Assembly (NCBI RefSeq): GCF_016466415.2
Contig: NZ_CP066771.1
Span: 1,674,001-1,738,000, forward strand
From: Ralstonia pickettii
GTDB taxonomy: Bacteria; Pseudomonadota; Gammaproteobacteria; Burkholderiales; Burkholderiaceae
Direction of reading: 5' to 3'
DNA: 64,000 nt
In this document: piece by piece, positions 50,674 through 60,472 of the stretch
How positions within the stretch are numbered: the stretch's first letter is position 1
Layout of the letters: each line of letters begins with the position of its first letter
Notes under the pieces: generated by a model
What the model was told of the DNA's origin: nothing
The model's database searches: none
Seen by the model: the letters and a program-made list of their open reading frames with translations, nothing else
Made by a program: the position numbers and the translations under genes

Positions 50674-51191
50674 CAACGGTCTCCACTCAGTGCTTCGATC
50701 ATTGCCTTTACGAGCCCAACGTCTCGCTCGCTGCATTCGAGCTCAAGTGATACACCGTTGGGCAGCTTTGCGCTCAAGAGCGCCAGCGGTTGCGCTTGCC
50801 GCGGTGGCGGATCGCCAGTCGCTGATGCCGCTTCGTGACGCGGCACCGCAACCTTTGCAAGTGTCTCGATTGGCCGCGAATCCTGAACCTCCTGGACAAC
50901 CGGCACGAATGCCGGCAACGCACCTCGCGCCTGCACTGAATCTCGGTAGTCCCGAATCCATTTGCGCAACTGGTTAGCGTTGATACCGGCCTTGAGCGCC
51001 GTGCCCGAGACCGATGCTCCCGATTGAAGACAGAACTCAATCAGACGCCGCTTGGCCGCTGGCTCGTAGTCGCGCTTCCCATTGGAGCGGACTCGCACCG
51101 CCTGCAGCGGAAATAGGTCAATCTCGTCTTGGATCATGTTTGCGTCCGCAAAGTCTTTGCGGACGCTAGCCTGCCAACGTTCAGCCTTCAA
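50673..51191 (-). CDS. tnpA: IS66 accessory protein TnpA (Orf1)
   Basis: Up to 172-residue helix-turn-helix protein of the IS66 Orf1/IS3-like TnpA group: RSNGKRDYEPAAKRRLIEFCLQSGASVSGTALKAGINANQLRKWIRDY is the DNA-binding part. Alternative start at 51137 (MIQDEIDLFP, 154 residues) is equally possible. Function: DNA-binding helper of the transposase. Confidence 0.9.
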   Translation of the reverse strand: MKAERWQASVRKDFADANMIQDEIDLFPLQAVRVRSNGKRDYEPAAKRRLIEFCLQSGASVSGTALKAGINANQLRKWIRDYRDSVQARGALPAFVPVVQEVQDSRPIETLAKVAVPRHEAASATGDPPPRQAQPLALLSAKLPNGVSLELECSERDVGLVKAMIEALSGDR

Positions 51192-51219
51192 TACCAGACG
51201 TCGTCAATTGAGCGCTTAC

Positions 51220-51227
51220 CCCCAAGC
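51220..51227 (+). repeat. Right copy of 8-bp target site duplication
   Basis: CCCCAAGC immediately after the right terminal inverted repeat, identical to 48647-48654. Confidence 0.95.
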
Positions 51228-51826
51228 GGGCGTTTCTCGTGGAAGCGCCATTTGGTCGCCACGATCGGCGGTCAGCCAATCGCTGCCCTTGCGATCCAGG
51301 ACGGTCGGCACAACTGGCTGGATGATCTCTACGCAGTCCGCGACTTCCTGCAGCATTTTGGCCTGCGCCGCACGCCCAGCATCATCCGCCGCGGGCTGAT
51401 TCTCGAAAGCGAGATTCCCGCTCCCACGCGGCGACAAACGCTGGTGGCCCACTGCGCCACGCACCCCGATCTGCGCGGCCGGGGAATTTTCAGGGCCCTC
51501 TTCTCACACGCAATCAAGCAGCAACTGCTTCCTTCCACGGTCGGGCAGACGCTTGTGCTCGATGTGCTGGACACGAACCACCGTGCAGCGGCGCTTTACC
51601 GGGAACTCGGATTCGAACCAATGGAACGTGGCCGCCGCTCGGCTAGCTTGCCAGTGCACCTGGCGGCCACTCGGATGCGGTATTGCGCTTGCAGCTGACT
51701 GGGCGAGTGTCGGCCCAGTAGGTGCAGACCCACCACGCGCTATTAACAGCAGACGGCTAGCATGCGGGCCGGGACTGATTGGACATCACGACCAACACAG
51801 TCCGCGACGGCCTATGGACCTCTCTG

Positions 51827-52114
51827 TCAAGTTCCAACCCGGAAGTGCTCCGGGCTCTGGCCAGCATTGACCGCACGCTGCAGCCAATCCGGCATATCGC
51901 CCTCTCCATCCCACGTTTGACCCTCAGCACTACGACATCGTGCTTTCGATGAAGCGCGACGAAGCGGCGGAAAACACCCTGCGGCAGTGAGATCGGCATA
52001 CGCCAGGCCATATCGTGCGATCTGCATGCGAACCCACGCGATAGCCTCAGCCCGTCGCCGCAACATCGCCGCAGGGCTGGACTCGATCATGGACAGATCA
52101 ACACGATTCGGCAT
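51827..52114 (-). CDS. H-NS-family DNA-binding protein (short)
   Basis: 95-residue protein. The C-terminal half, RSAEGQTWDGEGDMPDWLQRAVNAGQ-type sequence, is the H-NS histone-family DNA-binding core (TWxGxGxxPxWL), and the first half (AEAIAWVRMQIARYGLAYADL) fits the family's dimerisation helix. The N-terminal oligomerisation part is short and no good ribosome-binding site precedes the ATG at 52112-52114, so it may be truncated or start elsewhere. H-NS proteins silence AT-rich acquired DNA, which suits a position at the edge of a capsule locus. Confidence 0.65.
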   Translation of the reverse strand: MPNRVDLSMIESSPAAMLRRRAEAIAWVRMQIARYGLAYADLTAAGCFPPLRRASSKARCRSAEGQTWDGEGDMPDWLQRAVNAGQSPEHFRVGT

Positions 52115-52187
52115 GTAGCGAGGTTTCTAGGAAAAGAAAGATGAGTATTCGGCTTTCGGCGTGGCAAGGTTTCCCGGTATCGCGTCA

Positions 52188-52560
52188 TCAGCGATGAACG
52201 CGCTTTAACAGTCCTCCACCACTATCCCAATGGACATCCACATCGCGAAGCAGATGGCCGCTGAGAATGTAGTCATCGGATGCTGCGGCTATGGCTTCCA
52301 GCTTGACCAACTCACCAACCGGCAACGTATCTAGATTGAATGACAGAAAAGGTTCCGTTGGCGAAAGGTCAACTTGGCGCGATAGAGCCCAGCCACAAGC
52401 GGCTTCAATGATTGCACGGCAATGTTTTCCTGGCTACGAAACTCAACGCGAACCCTTGCTTTCTGGCCCATGTGGCGAAGCTCGACGGCATCCTGCCAAT
52501 CCGTTTCGTAATCCAGCTCAACGACTGCGATTCCGCTTTTCGTTTCTTTTTTTGCTTCCT
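52188..52560 (-). pseudogene. Frameshifted remnant of an unidentified protein gene
   Basis: The minus strand reads a plausible protein (SGIAVVELDYETDWQDAVEL and GQKARVRVEFRSQENI) from about 52560 down to about 52380. It then continues in another frame (VDLSPTEPFLSFNLDTLPVG, then LVKLEAIAAASDDYILSG) to a stop at 52188. Both pieces have protein-like composition without stops and join at about 52375, so a single-base frameshift in one former gene is likely. No clear start remains and I do not recognise the family. Confidence 0.55.
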
Positions 52561-52583
52561 GTCTACGCGCTAGTTGCCTGCAA

Positions 52584-53015
52584 TTACGGCTTGTCGGTAC
52601 GCAGTACTTCCAACACAGCGGACAGCGCGCGCCGCAAGTTCTGCACATCGACCGAACCTGTCACAGCGGCTGACATCGGCGCCGCAACTTCCGTCTCCGG
52701 CTCATCAGCTTCGACTTGCGAGGCCGCACTTACGCCATGTCGCAACTCATCCAACCGATTCCGCGCGCCATTGATCGTGAAGCCTTGCTCATACAGCAGC
52801 TCGCGAATGCGCCGGATCAGCAGGACTTCATGATGCTGGTAGTAGCGTCGGTTGCCGCGTCGCTTGACTGGCTTGAGCTGCGTGAACTCCTGCTCCCAAT
52901 AGCGCAGCACATGCGGCTTGACGGCGCACAGGTCGCTCACCTCACCAATGGTGAAGTAGCGTTTGGCAGGAATCGGCGGCAGGTTGACCCGCTCTGTGTG
53001 TTTGTCGGCGGCCAT
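52584..53015 (-). CDS. MerR-family transcriptional regulator (downstream of ihfA)
   Basis: 143-residue regulator. Residues 18-90 carry the MerR helix-turn-helix and wing (YFTIGEVSDLCAVKPHVLRYWEQEF, RRGNRRYYQHHEVLLIRRI), close to the MlrA/YcgE style with WEQEFTQL. The rest is a short Ala/Glu-rich tail with no cysteines for metal binding. This gene conventionally follows ihfA in Burkholderiales. It lies 71 bp after ihfA and may be co-transcribed. Target genes unknown. Confidence 0.9.
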   Translation of the reverse strand: MAADKHTERVNLPPIPAKRYFTIGEVSDLCAVKPHVLRYWEQEFTQLKPVKRRGNRRYYQHHEVLLIRRIRELLYEQGFTINGARNRLDELRHGVSAASQVEADEPETEVAAPMSAAVTGSVDVQNLRRALSAVLEVLRTDKP

Positions 53016-53086
53016 ACAGGGCTGGACTACAGGGCTGGCGAAAGAAACGGATTGAAAAGACGGCTGAGCGAATTCACGCAGCAGAA

Positions 53087-53503
53087 TTACGCGACGTCGA
53101 CCGGCAGCGGCTCGACGCGCTCTTCAACGAGTGCCTTGAGCTTCTGGCTAGCGTGGAACGTCACGACGCGGCGCGCAGTGATGGGGATGATTTCCCCCGT
53201 CTTCGGATTTCGGCCCGGGCGCTGCGGCTTGTCGCGCAGCTGGAAATTACCGAAGCCAGACAGCTTGACACTGTCACCCTGCTCGAGCGCCTCACGAATC
53301 ACGTCAAAAAACGCTTCAACCATGTCCTTCGACTCACGCTTGTTCAAGCCGACCTGCTCGAACAGCATCTCGGCAAGCTCGGCCTTGGTAAGCGTCGGCA
53401 CGTCCTGAGCGCGCACATCACGTGCGTCGGCCAATGCCGCCGAAGAAGAACCGAGCGAGTCGCCCAAGGATGCCGCCAACGCAGGCGCGTGTTGATCGTT
53501 CAT
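53087..53503 (-). CDS. ihfA: Integration host factor alpha subunit
   Basis: 138-residue HU/IHF-family protein. Core residues 30-130: [53 protein letters not shown] and the DNA-intercalating [29 protein letters not shown] arm. An N-terminal extension of about 30 residues ([16 protein letters not shown]) exceeds the E. coli length but is common in this group. It lies 78 bp downstream of pheT. Confidence 0.96.
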   Translation of the reverse strand: MNDQHAPALAASLGDSLGSSSAALADARDVRAQDVPTLTKAELAEMLFEQVGLNKRESKDMVEAFFDVIREALEQGDSVKLSGFGNFQLRDKPQRPGRNPKTGEIIPITARRVVTFHASQKLKALVEERVEPLPVDVA

Positions 53504-53581
53504 AGGATTCGCTTAGCGTATTCGATCCGAATGCGGAGGTTCGTTCGAGCTGTCTCTAGCGCAGTGCGGACGTCTGAAACG

Positions 53582-56011
53582 TCAGGCACGCAGGCGCGCG
53601 CCGAATGCATCGCCGGCCGCTCGAATCAGTTGCTGTGTGGCGGCCTCCACAATGTCGTCCTGAAGGGTGCTGTCAGTATCTTGCAACGTAATTCTGAAGG
53701 CAAGGCTTTTCTCCTGCGCCCCAATGGCAGCCGTGGCGGCCTTCGGACGGAATTCATCGAACAGCACAACGCCTTGCAGATAGCGTTCCCAAGGCGTGCC
53801 AACGGCCGTCTTTTCGAAGATATCGACAAGGTCTTGCACCGCCACATCCTGACGTACGACGAGCGCAATGTCGCGCGTCACTGCTGGCACACGGGGCACT
53901 TCGCGATACTTCGGCAGACCGACAGCGGTGATGGCATCAAGCTCCAGCTCCCACACCACCGGCGCAGTCGGCACGTCGTATTTCTGCAGCCAACGCGGAT
54001 GCAGTTCGCCGATCCAGCCGATGGCACGGCCATTCAGCACCACACGTGCGGAACGGCCCGGGTGGAGCGCGGGGTGCTCCGCGCGCTCGAAACGCGCCTG
54101 CAGCGGCCACAGCAGCGATTCGACGTCGCCCTTTACATCGAAGAAATCAACAGGGCGTGTCTGCACGCCCCACTGCTCTTCCTTGGCTGGACCATATGAA
54201 ATGCCACCGGCCATCATCGGCTGTGCGTACCCGGCGATCGACAGACCACCATCGGCGACAGTCGCATCGCGGTGGAACACACGTCCCACCTCGAACATGC
54301 GTACCCGCGAAGCCTTGCGGTTCAGGTTGTAGCGCACCTTGTCCAGCAAGCCGCCGATGAGCGTGCTGCGCATCACCGAGTACTGGCTGGCAATCGGATT
54401 CAGCAGCGGAATCGGGTTGGTGTTGCCGGCAAAGTCGGCTTCCCATTCGGCCTCGACAAAGGCGAAGTTGACGACCTCGTGGTAATCACGCGCAGCAACG
54501 GCATGACGCACGTCGTGCATCGTGCGGTGCGCCTCGTCAGTCGGGCGCATCGCATTCTCGGCCACGGGGGGCTTGGCGGGAATCCGCTCGAAACCGTAGA
54601 TGCGGGCGACTTCTTCAATCAGGTCTTCTTCGATTTCAAGATCGAAGCGATACGACGGCGGCTCGACTATGAACACATCGCCGTCCACGCTGAACGTGAG
54701 GCCGAGGCGCTTGAACACGTCCGCCACAACGTCGTGCGACAGCGGAATACCCAGCACGCGCGCGGCACGTGCGACACGCATGCGCACAGGCTCGCGCTTG
54801 GGCAGATTGACGATCTGGTCATCGATCGGTCCAGCCTGGCCGCCACAGATTTCGAGGATCAGCGCGCTGATGCGTTCGATGTGTTCAACGGTGGTCGCGT
54901 AATCAACGCCGCGCTCGAAGCGGTGGCCCGCATCGGTCGAGAAGTTGTAGCGGCGTGCACGGCCCTGGATGGCTTCCGGCCACCAGAATGCGGCTTCAAC
55001 ATAGATATTCTGTGTATCGAGCGTGACGGCCGTCTTGTCGCCGCCCATGATGCCGGCGAGGCTTTCGATGGCCTGCTCGTCCGAGATTACGCCGACCTTT
55101 TCGTCGACCGTGATGGTGTCGCCGTTGAGCAGCTTCAGCTGTTCGCCAGCCTTGCCCCAGCGCACCGTCAGGCCGCCGTGGATCTTGTCCAGGTCGAACA
55201 CGTGCGACGGACGGCCCAGCTCCAGCATCACGTAGTTCGAGATATCCACCAGCGCCGACACGCTGCGCATGCCCGCGCGCTCGATGCGCGACACCATCCA
55301 GGCCGGCGTCTTCGCGTGCGCGTTCACACCGCGGATGATGCGGCCCGAGAAGCGACCACACAGGTCCGGTGCTTCCACCTTGACCGGCAACTTGTCGGCC
55401 AGCGTTACCGCCACGGGTGCCATCGACGGCACGGTAATGGGGGCGCCCGTCAGCGCGGACACTTCACGCGCCACGCCATGGATCGACAGGCAGTCGGCCT
55501 TGTTGGGTGTGAGCTTGATGACGAAGATCTGGTCGTCCAGATCGAGCACCTTGCGGATGTCTTCGCCCACCGGCGTGTCTTCCGGCAGGATCAGCAGCCC
55601 GCCGTGGTCTTCCGACAGCTTCAGCTCGCGCGCCGAACACAGCATGCCGTAGCTCTCCACGCCACGCAGCTTGCCGATCTTGATCTTGAACGGCTTGCCG
55701 TCTTCGCCCGGCGGCAGGTCCGCGCCGACCAGCGCGCACGGCACCTTGATGCCTACCGACACGTTCGGCGCACCGCAGACGATCTGCAGCAATTCGCCCG
55801 TGCCCGCATCGACCTTGCACACGTTGAGGCGATCGGCGTCCGGGTGCTTGTTCACCTCGACCACATGGCCGACGACGATCTGCGAGAACGGCGGCGCGAC
55901 GGGGTCGACCTCTTCCACCTCGAGGCCAGCCATCGTCAGGCGATGGGAAAGCTCATCCGTGGTGATCGACGGATTGACGAAACTGCGAAGCCAGGATTCC
56001 GGAAATTGCAT
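53582..56011 (-). CDS. pheT: Phenylalanyl-tRNA synthetase beta subunit
   Basis: 809-residue beta chain of the (alpha beta)2 enzyme. It shows the N-terminal tRNA-binding domain ([23 protein letters not shown]), the B3/B4 editing domain, B5, the catalytic-like core ([20 protein letters not shown]) and the C-terminal anticodon-binding FDX-ACB fold ([15 protein letters not shown], here [14 protein letters not shown]). Length is standard. It lies 63 bp after pheS in one operon. Confidence 0.97.
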   Translation of the reverse strand: MQFPESWLRSFVNPSITTDELSHRLTMAGLEVEEVDPVAPPFSQIVVGHVVEVNKHPDADRLNVCKVDAGTGELLQIVCGAPNVSVGIKVPCALVGADLPPGEDGKPFKIKIGKLRGVESYGMLCSARELKLSEDHGGLLILPEDTPVGEDIRKVLDLDDQIFVIKLTPNKADCLSIHGVAREVSALTGAPITVPSMAPVAVTLADKLPVKVEAPDLCGRFSGRIIRGVNAHAKTPAWMVSRIERAGMRSVSALVDISNYVMLELGRPSHVFDLDKIHGGLTVRWGKAGEQLKLLNGDTITVDEKVGVISDEQAIESLAGIMGGDKTAVTLDTQNIYVEAAFWWPEAIQGRARRYNFSTDAGHRFERGVDYATTVEHIERISALILEICGGQAGPIDDQIVNLPKREPVRMRVARAARVLGIPLSHDVVADVFKRLGLTFSVDGDVFIVEPPSYRFDLEIEEDLIEEVARIYGFERIPAKPPVAENAMRPTDEAHRTMHDVRHAVAARDYHEVVNFAFVEAEWEADFAGNTNPIPLLNPIASQYSVMRSTLIGGLLDKVRYNLNRKASRVRMFEVGRVFHRDATVADGGLSIAGYAQPMMAGGISYGPAKEEQWGVQTRPVDFFDVKGDVESLLWPLQARFERAEHPALHPGRSARVVLNGRAIGWIGELHPRWLQKYDVPTAPVVWELELDAITAVGLPKYREVPRVPAVTRDIALVVRQDVAVQDLVDIFEKTAVGTPWERYLQGVVLFDEFRPKAATAAIGAQEKSLAFRITLQDTDSTLQDDIVEAATQQLIRAAGDAFGARLRA

Positions 56012-56074
56012 GGCGCGACAGGAAAGAGAATTCGATTAACGGGGCGATGAAGTACCAGTGCGAGCGCTTGGCGC

Positions 56075-57109
56075 TTACGCGAACTGACGCAGGAAACGCA
56101 CATCGCCCTCGAAGAACAGGCGCAGATCGTTGATGCCATAGCGCAGCATCGTCAGACGCTCCAGGCCGGAGCCGAATGCAAAGCCGATGTAGCGCTCAGG
56201 GTCCAGGCCCATGTTGCGCACCACGGTCGGATGCACCTGGCCGGAACCGGAAATCTCCAGCCATTTGCCGTTGCCGAACGCCATGTCGATCTCGGCCGAC
56301 GGCTCGGTGAACGGGAAATACGATGGGCGGAAACGCACCTGGATGTCGTCGCGCTCGAAGAAGTTCCGCAGGAAATCGGTGTACACGCCCTTCAGATCGG
56401 CAAAGCTGATGTTGTCGGCAATCCAGAGGCCTTCGACCTGATGGAACATCGGCGAGTGCGTAGCATCGCTGTCGACACGGTATGTGCGGCCCGGCGCGAT
56501 GACCTTGATGGGGGGGATACGGTCGAGATGCTTGTACTTCTCGACGTGCATGCGGGCATAGCGCACCTGCATCGGGCTGGTGTGCGTGCGCAGCAGCAGG
56601 AGCTTGTCTTCGCTGTCGCGACCGTCGATGTAGAACGTGTCCTGCATCGAGCGCGCCGGATGGTTGTCCGGGTTGTTCAGCGCCGTGAAGTTCATCCAGT
56701 CGGATTCGATTTCGGGGCCGTCAGCCACATCGAAACCGATCGAGCCGAAGATCTTGGCGACGCGCTCCCAGGTGTTCATCACCGGGTGCAAGCTGCCCTC
56801 GGCCACGTCGCGGCCGGGCAGCGTTACGTCGATCGCCTCGGCTGCGAGGCGTGCGTTCATCAGCGCGTCGGCCAACGCCTGGCGGCGGGCCGTCAATGCC
56901 TCTTCAACGCGGCTCTTGGCCTGGTTGATACGCGCGCCTTCGGTCTTGCGTGTCTCCGGATCGAGCTTGCCCAAGCCTTTGAGCAAGTCGGTCAGCACGC
57001 CGGACTTACCGAGAAAGCGTGCCTTCTCATTTTCCAGCGAGGCGTTGTCCTCCACCGAGGCAAACGCGTTTTGGGCATCGACGACGACTTGATCCAGATC
57101 CAGTGACAT
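56075..57109 (-). CDS. pheS: Phenylalanyl-tRNA synthetase alpha subunit
   Basis: 344-residue catalytic subunit, class II synthetase. N-terminal coiled coil (residues 1-85), motif 2 [12 protein letters not shown], motif 3 [14 protein letters not shown] and [22 protein letters not shown]. The substrate-specificity Ala of the FGSG(L)ER region appears normal. An intrinsic terminator precedes it (57163-57190), so it probably has its own promoter or is controlled by read-through. Confidence 0.97.
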   Translation of the reverse strand: MSLDLDQVVVDAQNAFASVEDNASLENEKARFLGKSGVLTDLLKGLGKLDPETRKTEGARINQAKSRVEEALTARRQALADALMNARLAAEAIDVTLPGRDVAEGSLHPVMNTWERVAKIFGSIGFDVADGPEIESDWMNFTALNNPDNHPARSMQDTFYIDGRDSEDKLLLLRTHTSPMQVRYARMHVEKYKHLDRIPPIKVIAPGRTYRVDSDATHSPMFHQVEGLWIADNISFADLKGVYTDFLRNFFERDDIQVRFRPSYFPFTEPSAEIDMAFGNGKWLEISGSGQVHPTVVRNMGLDPERYIGFAFGSGLERLTMLRYGINDLRLFFEGDVRFLRQFA

Positions 57110-57162
57110 GGGAAGGCGAGCGAAAAAATTCGGGTGATTCGGGTCCGCGAAATGCGCGGAAT

Positions 57163-57190
57163 AAAAAACGGGGCTCGGTGAGAGCCCCGT
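57163..57190 (-). terminator. Intrinsic terminator between rplT and pheS
   Basis: On the minus strand ACGGGGCTC-TCACC-GAGCCCCGT is followed by TTTTTT. It lies 60 bp after the rplT stop and 53 bp before pheS. No Phe-rich leader peptide is visible in the preceding 60 nt, so attenuation of the E. coli pheM type is not supported. Confidence 0.88.
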
Positions 57191-57250
57191 CAGGGTGATC
57201 AGCCGGCAAAGTTACTGGGCAACTCCAGCAGCCCGCCCGGCCAATCCAAT

Positions 57251-57607
57251 TCAGGCGACGTTGGCTTTCACCTGGTTCACGATGGCAGCAAAAGCCACCT
57301 TGTCGTGAATGGCCATGTCCGACAGCACCTTGCGGTCCAGTTCGATGGACGCCTTCTTCAGGCCGTTCATGAACTTGCTGTAGGTCAGACCATGCTCGCG
57401 TGCGCCAGCGTTGATACGTGCAATCCAGAGCGCACGGAACACGCGCTTCTTGTTGCGACGATCGCGGTAGGCGTACTGGCCAGCACGCATGACCGCCTGC
57501 TTGGCGATGCGATAAACGTTATTGCGGCGGCCGCGGAAACCCTTGGCTGCGCTGATAACCTTCTTATGACGGGCCCGCGCTGTGACCCCACGTTTTACTC
57601 GAGGCAT
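57251..57607 (-). CDS. rplT: 50S ribosomal protein L20
   Basis: 118-residue L20: [25 protein letters not shown] at the N-terminus, then [32 protein letters not shown] core. Length and composition are standard. It binds 23S rRNA in early 50S assembly and in many bacteria represses its own operon through the leader mRNA. It lies 28 bp after rpmI. Confidence 0.98.
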   Translation of the reverse strand: MPRVKRGVTARARHKKVISAAKGFRGRRNNVYRIAKQAVMRAGQYAYRDRRNKKRVFRALWIARINAGAREHGLTYSKFMNGLKKASIELDRKVLSDMAIHDKVAFAAIVNQVKANVA

Positions 57608-57635
57608 GAAATGCTCCTTTCGTAGTTAGTTAGGG

Positions 57636-57833
57636 TTAGGCGTACGGCATCATTGCGCGAACGGACTTCAGGTTCGTCTCATGGACGCCCTCGGTACCGC
57701 GCAGGTGACGCTTGTTCTTAGTGGTCTTCTTGGTCAGGATGTGACGCTTGAAGGCTTGGCCACGTTTGATCGTGCCACCAGGACGGGCAGTAAAGCGCTT
57801 GGACGCGCTTTTCTTCGTCTTCATCTTCGGCAT
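57636..57833 (-). CDS. rpmI: 50S ribosomal protein L35
   Basis: 65-residue L35 beginning [19 protein letters not shown] and ending VRAMMPYA, highly basic. The ATG at 57831-57833 is chosen; the frame upstream is open for 19 more codons but does not match the family. It is in the infC-rpmI-rplT operon. Confidence 0.98.
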   Translation of the reverse strand: MPKMKTKKSASKRFTARPGGTIKRGQAFKRHILTKKTTKNKRHLRGTEGVHETNLKSVRAMMPYA

Positions 57834-58000
57834 GGAACAACTCCGTTTTTGACATGAAGCCAGGTGGACGGCTGGCGCCGACACTTGCAAGACCCGGGCT
57901 CACTTGTTGTATCGCGGCAAGCTTTGACACCTGCCGCGTTTTCCGACGTTTCCGTCTGGAACCTGCTCAGCGCGGCCGGAATCGCCCGGCCGCCACTGCA

Positions 58001-58522
58001 TTACTTTTTCTTCTTGGGCGCCAACATCATCACTGCCTGGCGACCTTCCATCTTCGGCATCTGCTCAACCTGACCGAATTCCTCCAGGTCAGACTTGATA
58101 CGCTCCAGCACGCGCATGCCGAGTTCCTGGTGAGCCATTTCGCGGCCGCGGAAACGCAAGGTCACCTTTACCCTGTCGCCATCCTCCAGGAAGCGCGTCG
58201 CGTTGCGCAGCTTGACGCCGTAGTCGTTGTCGTCGGTGCCAGGGCGGAACTTGACTTCCTTCACCTGGATCACCTTCTGCTTCAGCTTGGCGTCATGTGC
58301 CTTTTTCTGCTCCTGATACTTGAACTTGCCATAGTCCATCAGGCGGCAGACGGGCGGCTGCGCGGTCGGCGCGATCTCGACCAGGTCGACGTCTTTCTCT
58401 TCTGCCAGACGCAGGGCGTCGAACAGCTTGACGATGCCGAGCGCTTCTCCCTCAACCCCGGTCAGCCGGACTTCCGGTGCGCTGATCTCGCGGTTGATGC
58501 GGTGAGATTTCTCAGTAGCGAT
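58001..58522 (-). CDS. infC: Translation initiation factor IF-3, non-AUG start
   Basis: 173-residue IF-3. The N-terminal domain ([16 protein letters not shown]..., [30 protein letters not shown] linker) and the C-terminal domain ([14 protein letters not shown], ending MLAPKKKK) are complete. The first ATG (58339) falls inside the linker and would delete the N-domain. The real start is an ATC at 58520-58522, 8 nt after GAGG, giving MATEKSHRI. Non-AUG initiation of infC is the classic device by which IF-3 represses its own synthesis. Confidence 0.93.
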   Translation of the reverse strand: MATEKSHRINREISAPEVRLTGVEGEALGIVKLFDALRLAEEKDVDLVEIAPTAQPPVCRLMDYGKFKYQEQKKAHDAKLKQKVIQVKEVKFRPGTDDNDYGVKLRNATRFLEDGDRVKVTLRFRGREMAHQELGMRVLERIKSDLEEFGQVEQMPKMEGRQAVMMLAPKKKK

Positions 58523-58564
58523 GTTGATGTCCTCAAAGAATCAAAAAAACAGGCCGTGCCCAGC

Positions 58565-60472
58565 TCATGACTTGTTGGCGAGATCGTTCTTCAGTCGCTC
58601 AACGAACGCCGACAACGGCATGGAGCCTAGATCGACGTTGCCACGGGCACGCACGGCCACCTGATTTTCATCCCGTTCTTTATCGCCAACCACAACCTGG
58701 TATGGGACCTTCTGCACGGAATGCTCGCGGATTTTATACCCAATCTTCTCATTCCGCAAATCGACGACCGCCCTAAATCCTTGTTTTTGCAGGGATTGCG
58801 CAACGGATTGTGCGTATTCGGCGTGCGAATCGGTGATGCTGAGCACCGCAACCTGCACGGGCGAAAGCCACGTGGGCAGCGCTCCGGCATATTGCTCAAT
58901 CAAGATACCGATAAAGCGCTCAAGGCTGCCAACGATGGCCCGGTGCAGCATGATCGGTCGATGGCGCGCGCCATCTTCGCCGACAAATTCAGCATCCAGG
59001 CGCTCCGGCAGGTTCGGGTCGACTTGGATCGTGCCGCACTGCCACTGGCGACCAAGTGCATCTTTAAGCACATACTCGATCTTGGGACCGTAGAACGCCC
59101 CCTCACCCGGCAGATACTCAAATTCGCAACCCGACGCACGCAAGCCCTCGGCCAATGCCGCTTCGGCGCGATCCCAGCTTTCTTCCGTGCCGATGCGCTT
59201 GTCCGGACGCGTCGACAGCTTGTAAAGAATCTCGGTAAAGCCGAAATCCTTGTAGACCTTCTGCAGCAACGTCGTAAACGCCGTCACCTCGGCCTGGATC
59301 ATGTCTTCCGTACAGAAGATGTGGCCGTCGTCCTGCGTGAAGCCGCGCACGCGCATGATGCCGTGCAAGCCACCCGAAGGCTCGTTGCGGTGGCACGCGC
59401 CGAATTCGCCGAAGCGAAGCGGCAGGTCGCGGTAACTCTTGATGCCTTGCTTGTAGATGAGGATGTGGCCGGGGCAGTTCATCGGCTTCAGCGCGTATTC
59501 GCGCTTTTCCGATTCCGTGATGAACATGTTCTCGCGGTACTTGTCCCAGTGGCCGGTCTTCTCCCACAGGGTCTTGTCGAGAATCTGCGGCCCCTTCACT
59601 TCCTGGTAGCCGTTCTCGCGATAGACGCGGCGCATGTACTGCTCGATCTCCTGCCACAGCGTCCAGCCCTTGGGGTGCCAGAACACAGTGCCGGGCGAGT
59701 ACTCGTCGATGTGGAACAGGTCGAGCTCACGGCCGAGCTTGCGGTGGTCACGCTTCTCGGCCTCTTCCAGCATGTGCAGGTAGGCGTCCTGGTCTTCCCT
59801 CTTGGCCCAGGCCGTGCCGTAGATGCGCTGGAGCATCTCGTTGTTGTGGTCGCCACGCCAATAGGCGCCCGCCACCTTCATCAGCTTGAAGACTTTCAGT
59901 TTGCCCGTGGACGGCACGTGCGGGCCGCGGCAGAGGTCGACGAAATTGCCCTCGCGGTACAGGCCAATCTCCTGGTCTTCCGGAATGGAGGCGATGATCT
60001 CGGCCTTGTACTTCTCGCCCATGCCCTGGAACAGCTTGACGGCGTCGTCGCGGCTCAGCACTTCACGCGTGACCTTCTCGTCTTTCTTGGCGAGTTCGCC
60101 CATCTTCTTTTCAATGGCAACAAGGTCATCGGGCGTGAAGGGCCGCTTGTAGGCGAAGTCGTAGTAAAAGCCGTTCTCGATGACCGGACCGATGGTGACC
60201 TGCGCGTCCGGATACAGCTCCTTGACGGCGTAGGCCAGCAAGTGCGCCGTGGAGTGGCGGATCACGTCGACGCCGTCGGCATCCTTGTCGGTGATGATGG
60301 CGAGCTTGGCATCGCGGTCGATCGTGTAGCTCGTATCAACCATCTGACCGTCCACGCGGCCCGCCAGGGCTGCCTTGGCCAGGCCTGCACCGATGCTCTG
60401 CGCCACTTCAGCCACCGTGACCGGGCCGGGAAACTCGCGCCGGGAACCGTCCGGCAGGGTGATTGCGATCAT
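58565..60472 (-). CDS. thrS: Threonyl-tRNA synthetase
   Basis: 635-residue class II synthetase with TGS domain (residues 1-60), SAD second editing domain ([16 protein letters not shown], about 75-80), catalytic core with zinc-binding [12 protein letters not shown] (Cys and His), [14 protein letters not shown], and a C-terminal anticodon domain. Length is standard. It is first in the translation block thrS-infC-rpmI-rplT-pheS-pheT, 42 bp before infC. Confidence 0.98.
   Translation of the reverse strand: MIAITLPDGSRREFPGPVTVAEVAQSIGAGLAKAALAGRVDGQMVDTSYTIDRDAKLAIITDKDADGVDVIRHSTAHLLAYAVKELYPDAQVTIGPVIENGFYYDFAYKRPFTPDDLVAIEKKMGELAKKDEKVTREVLSRDDAVKLFQGMGEKYKAEIIASIPEDQEIGLYREGNFVDLCRGPHVPSTGKLKVFKLMKVAGAYWRGDHNNEMLQRIYGTAWAKREDQDAYLHMLEEAEKRDHRKLGRELDLFHIDEYSPGTVFWHPKGWTLWQEIEQYMRRVYRENGYQEVKGPQILDKTLWEKTGHWDKYRENMFITESEKREYALKPMNCPGHILIYKQGIKSYRDLPLRFGEFGACHRNEPSGGLHGIMRVRGFTQDDGHIFCTEDMIQAEVTAFTTLLQKVYKDFGFTEILYKLSTRPDKRIGTEESWDRAEAALAEGLRASGCEFEYLPGEGAFYGPKIEYVLKDALGRQWQCGTIQVDPNLPERLDAEFVGEDGARHRPIMLHRAIVGSLERFIGILIEQYAGALPTWLSPVQVAVLSITDSHAEYAQSVAQSLQKQGFRAVVDLRNEKIGYKIREHSVQKVPYQVVVGDKERDENQVAVRARGNVDLGSMPLSAFVERLKNDLANKS

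Larger units (their letters stand above)
48655..51219 (-). mobile_element. Complete IS66-family insertion sequence (2,565 bp)
   Basis: Bounded by imperfect terminal inverted repeats beginning GTAAGCGGTC (left) and, read inward, GTAAGCGCTC (right). It is flanked by exact CCCCAAGC duplications and contains tnpA, tnpB and tnpC in that order on the minus strand. All three genes are intact, so the copy may be active and its insertion recent. Confidence 0.96.
48466..51698 (+). pseudogene. GNAT N-acetyltransferase gene interrupted by an IS66-family element
   Basis: Codons 1-63 are at 48466-48654 (MDTMLQMDQSSG... to ATPS) and the rest at 51228-51698 (GRFSWKRHLVA... to RYCACS). Removing the element and one copy of the 8-bp duplication joins them in frame into a 219-residue protein. 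The 3' part holds the GNAT acetyl-CoA site THPDLRGRGIFRALFSHA and NHRAAALYRELGFEPMERG. The gene begins 4 bp after the AONS-like gene, so it belonged to the lipid operon. The product is presumably lost in this strain; a truncated N-terminal peptide of about 80 residues could be made. Confidence 0.93.

Noticed and set aside
51699-52583. tRNA-Pro 3'-end direct repeat marking an island right boundary
   Set aside because: Looked for the TTCAAATCCTCTCGCCCCGA end sequence near 51.7-52.6 kb and did not find a copy; no integrase gene either.
57191-57250. Possible phe-operon attenuator with leader peptide before pheS
   Set aside because: The hairpin plus T run is a good terminator, but no Phe-codon-rich short frame precedes it.
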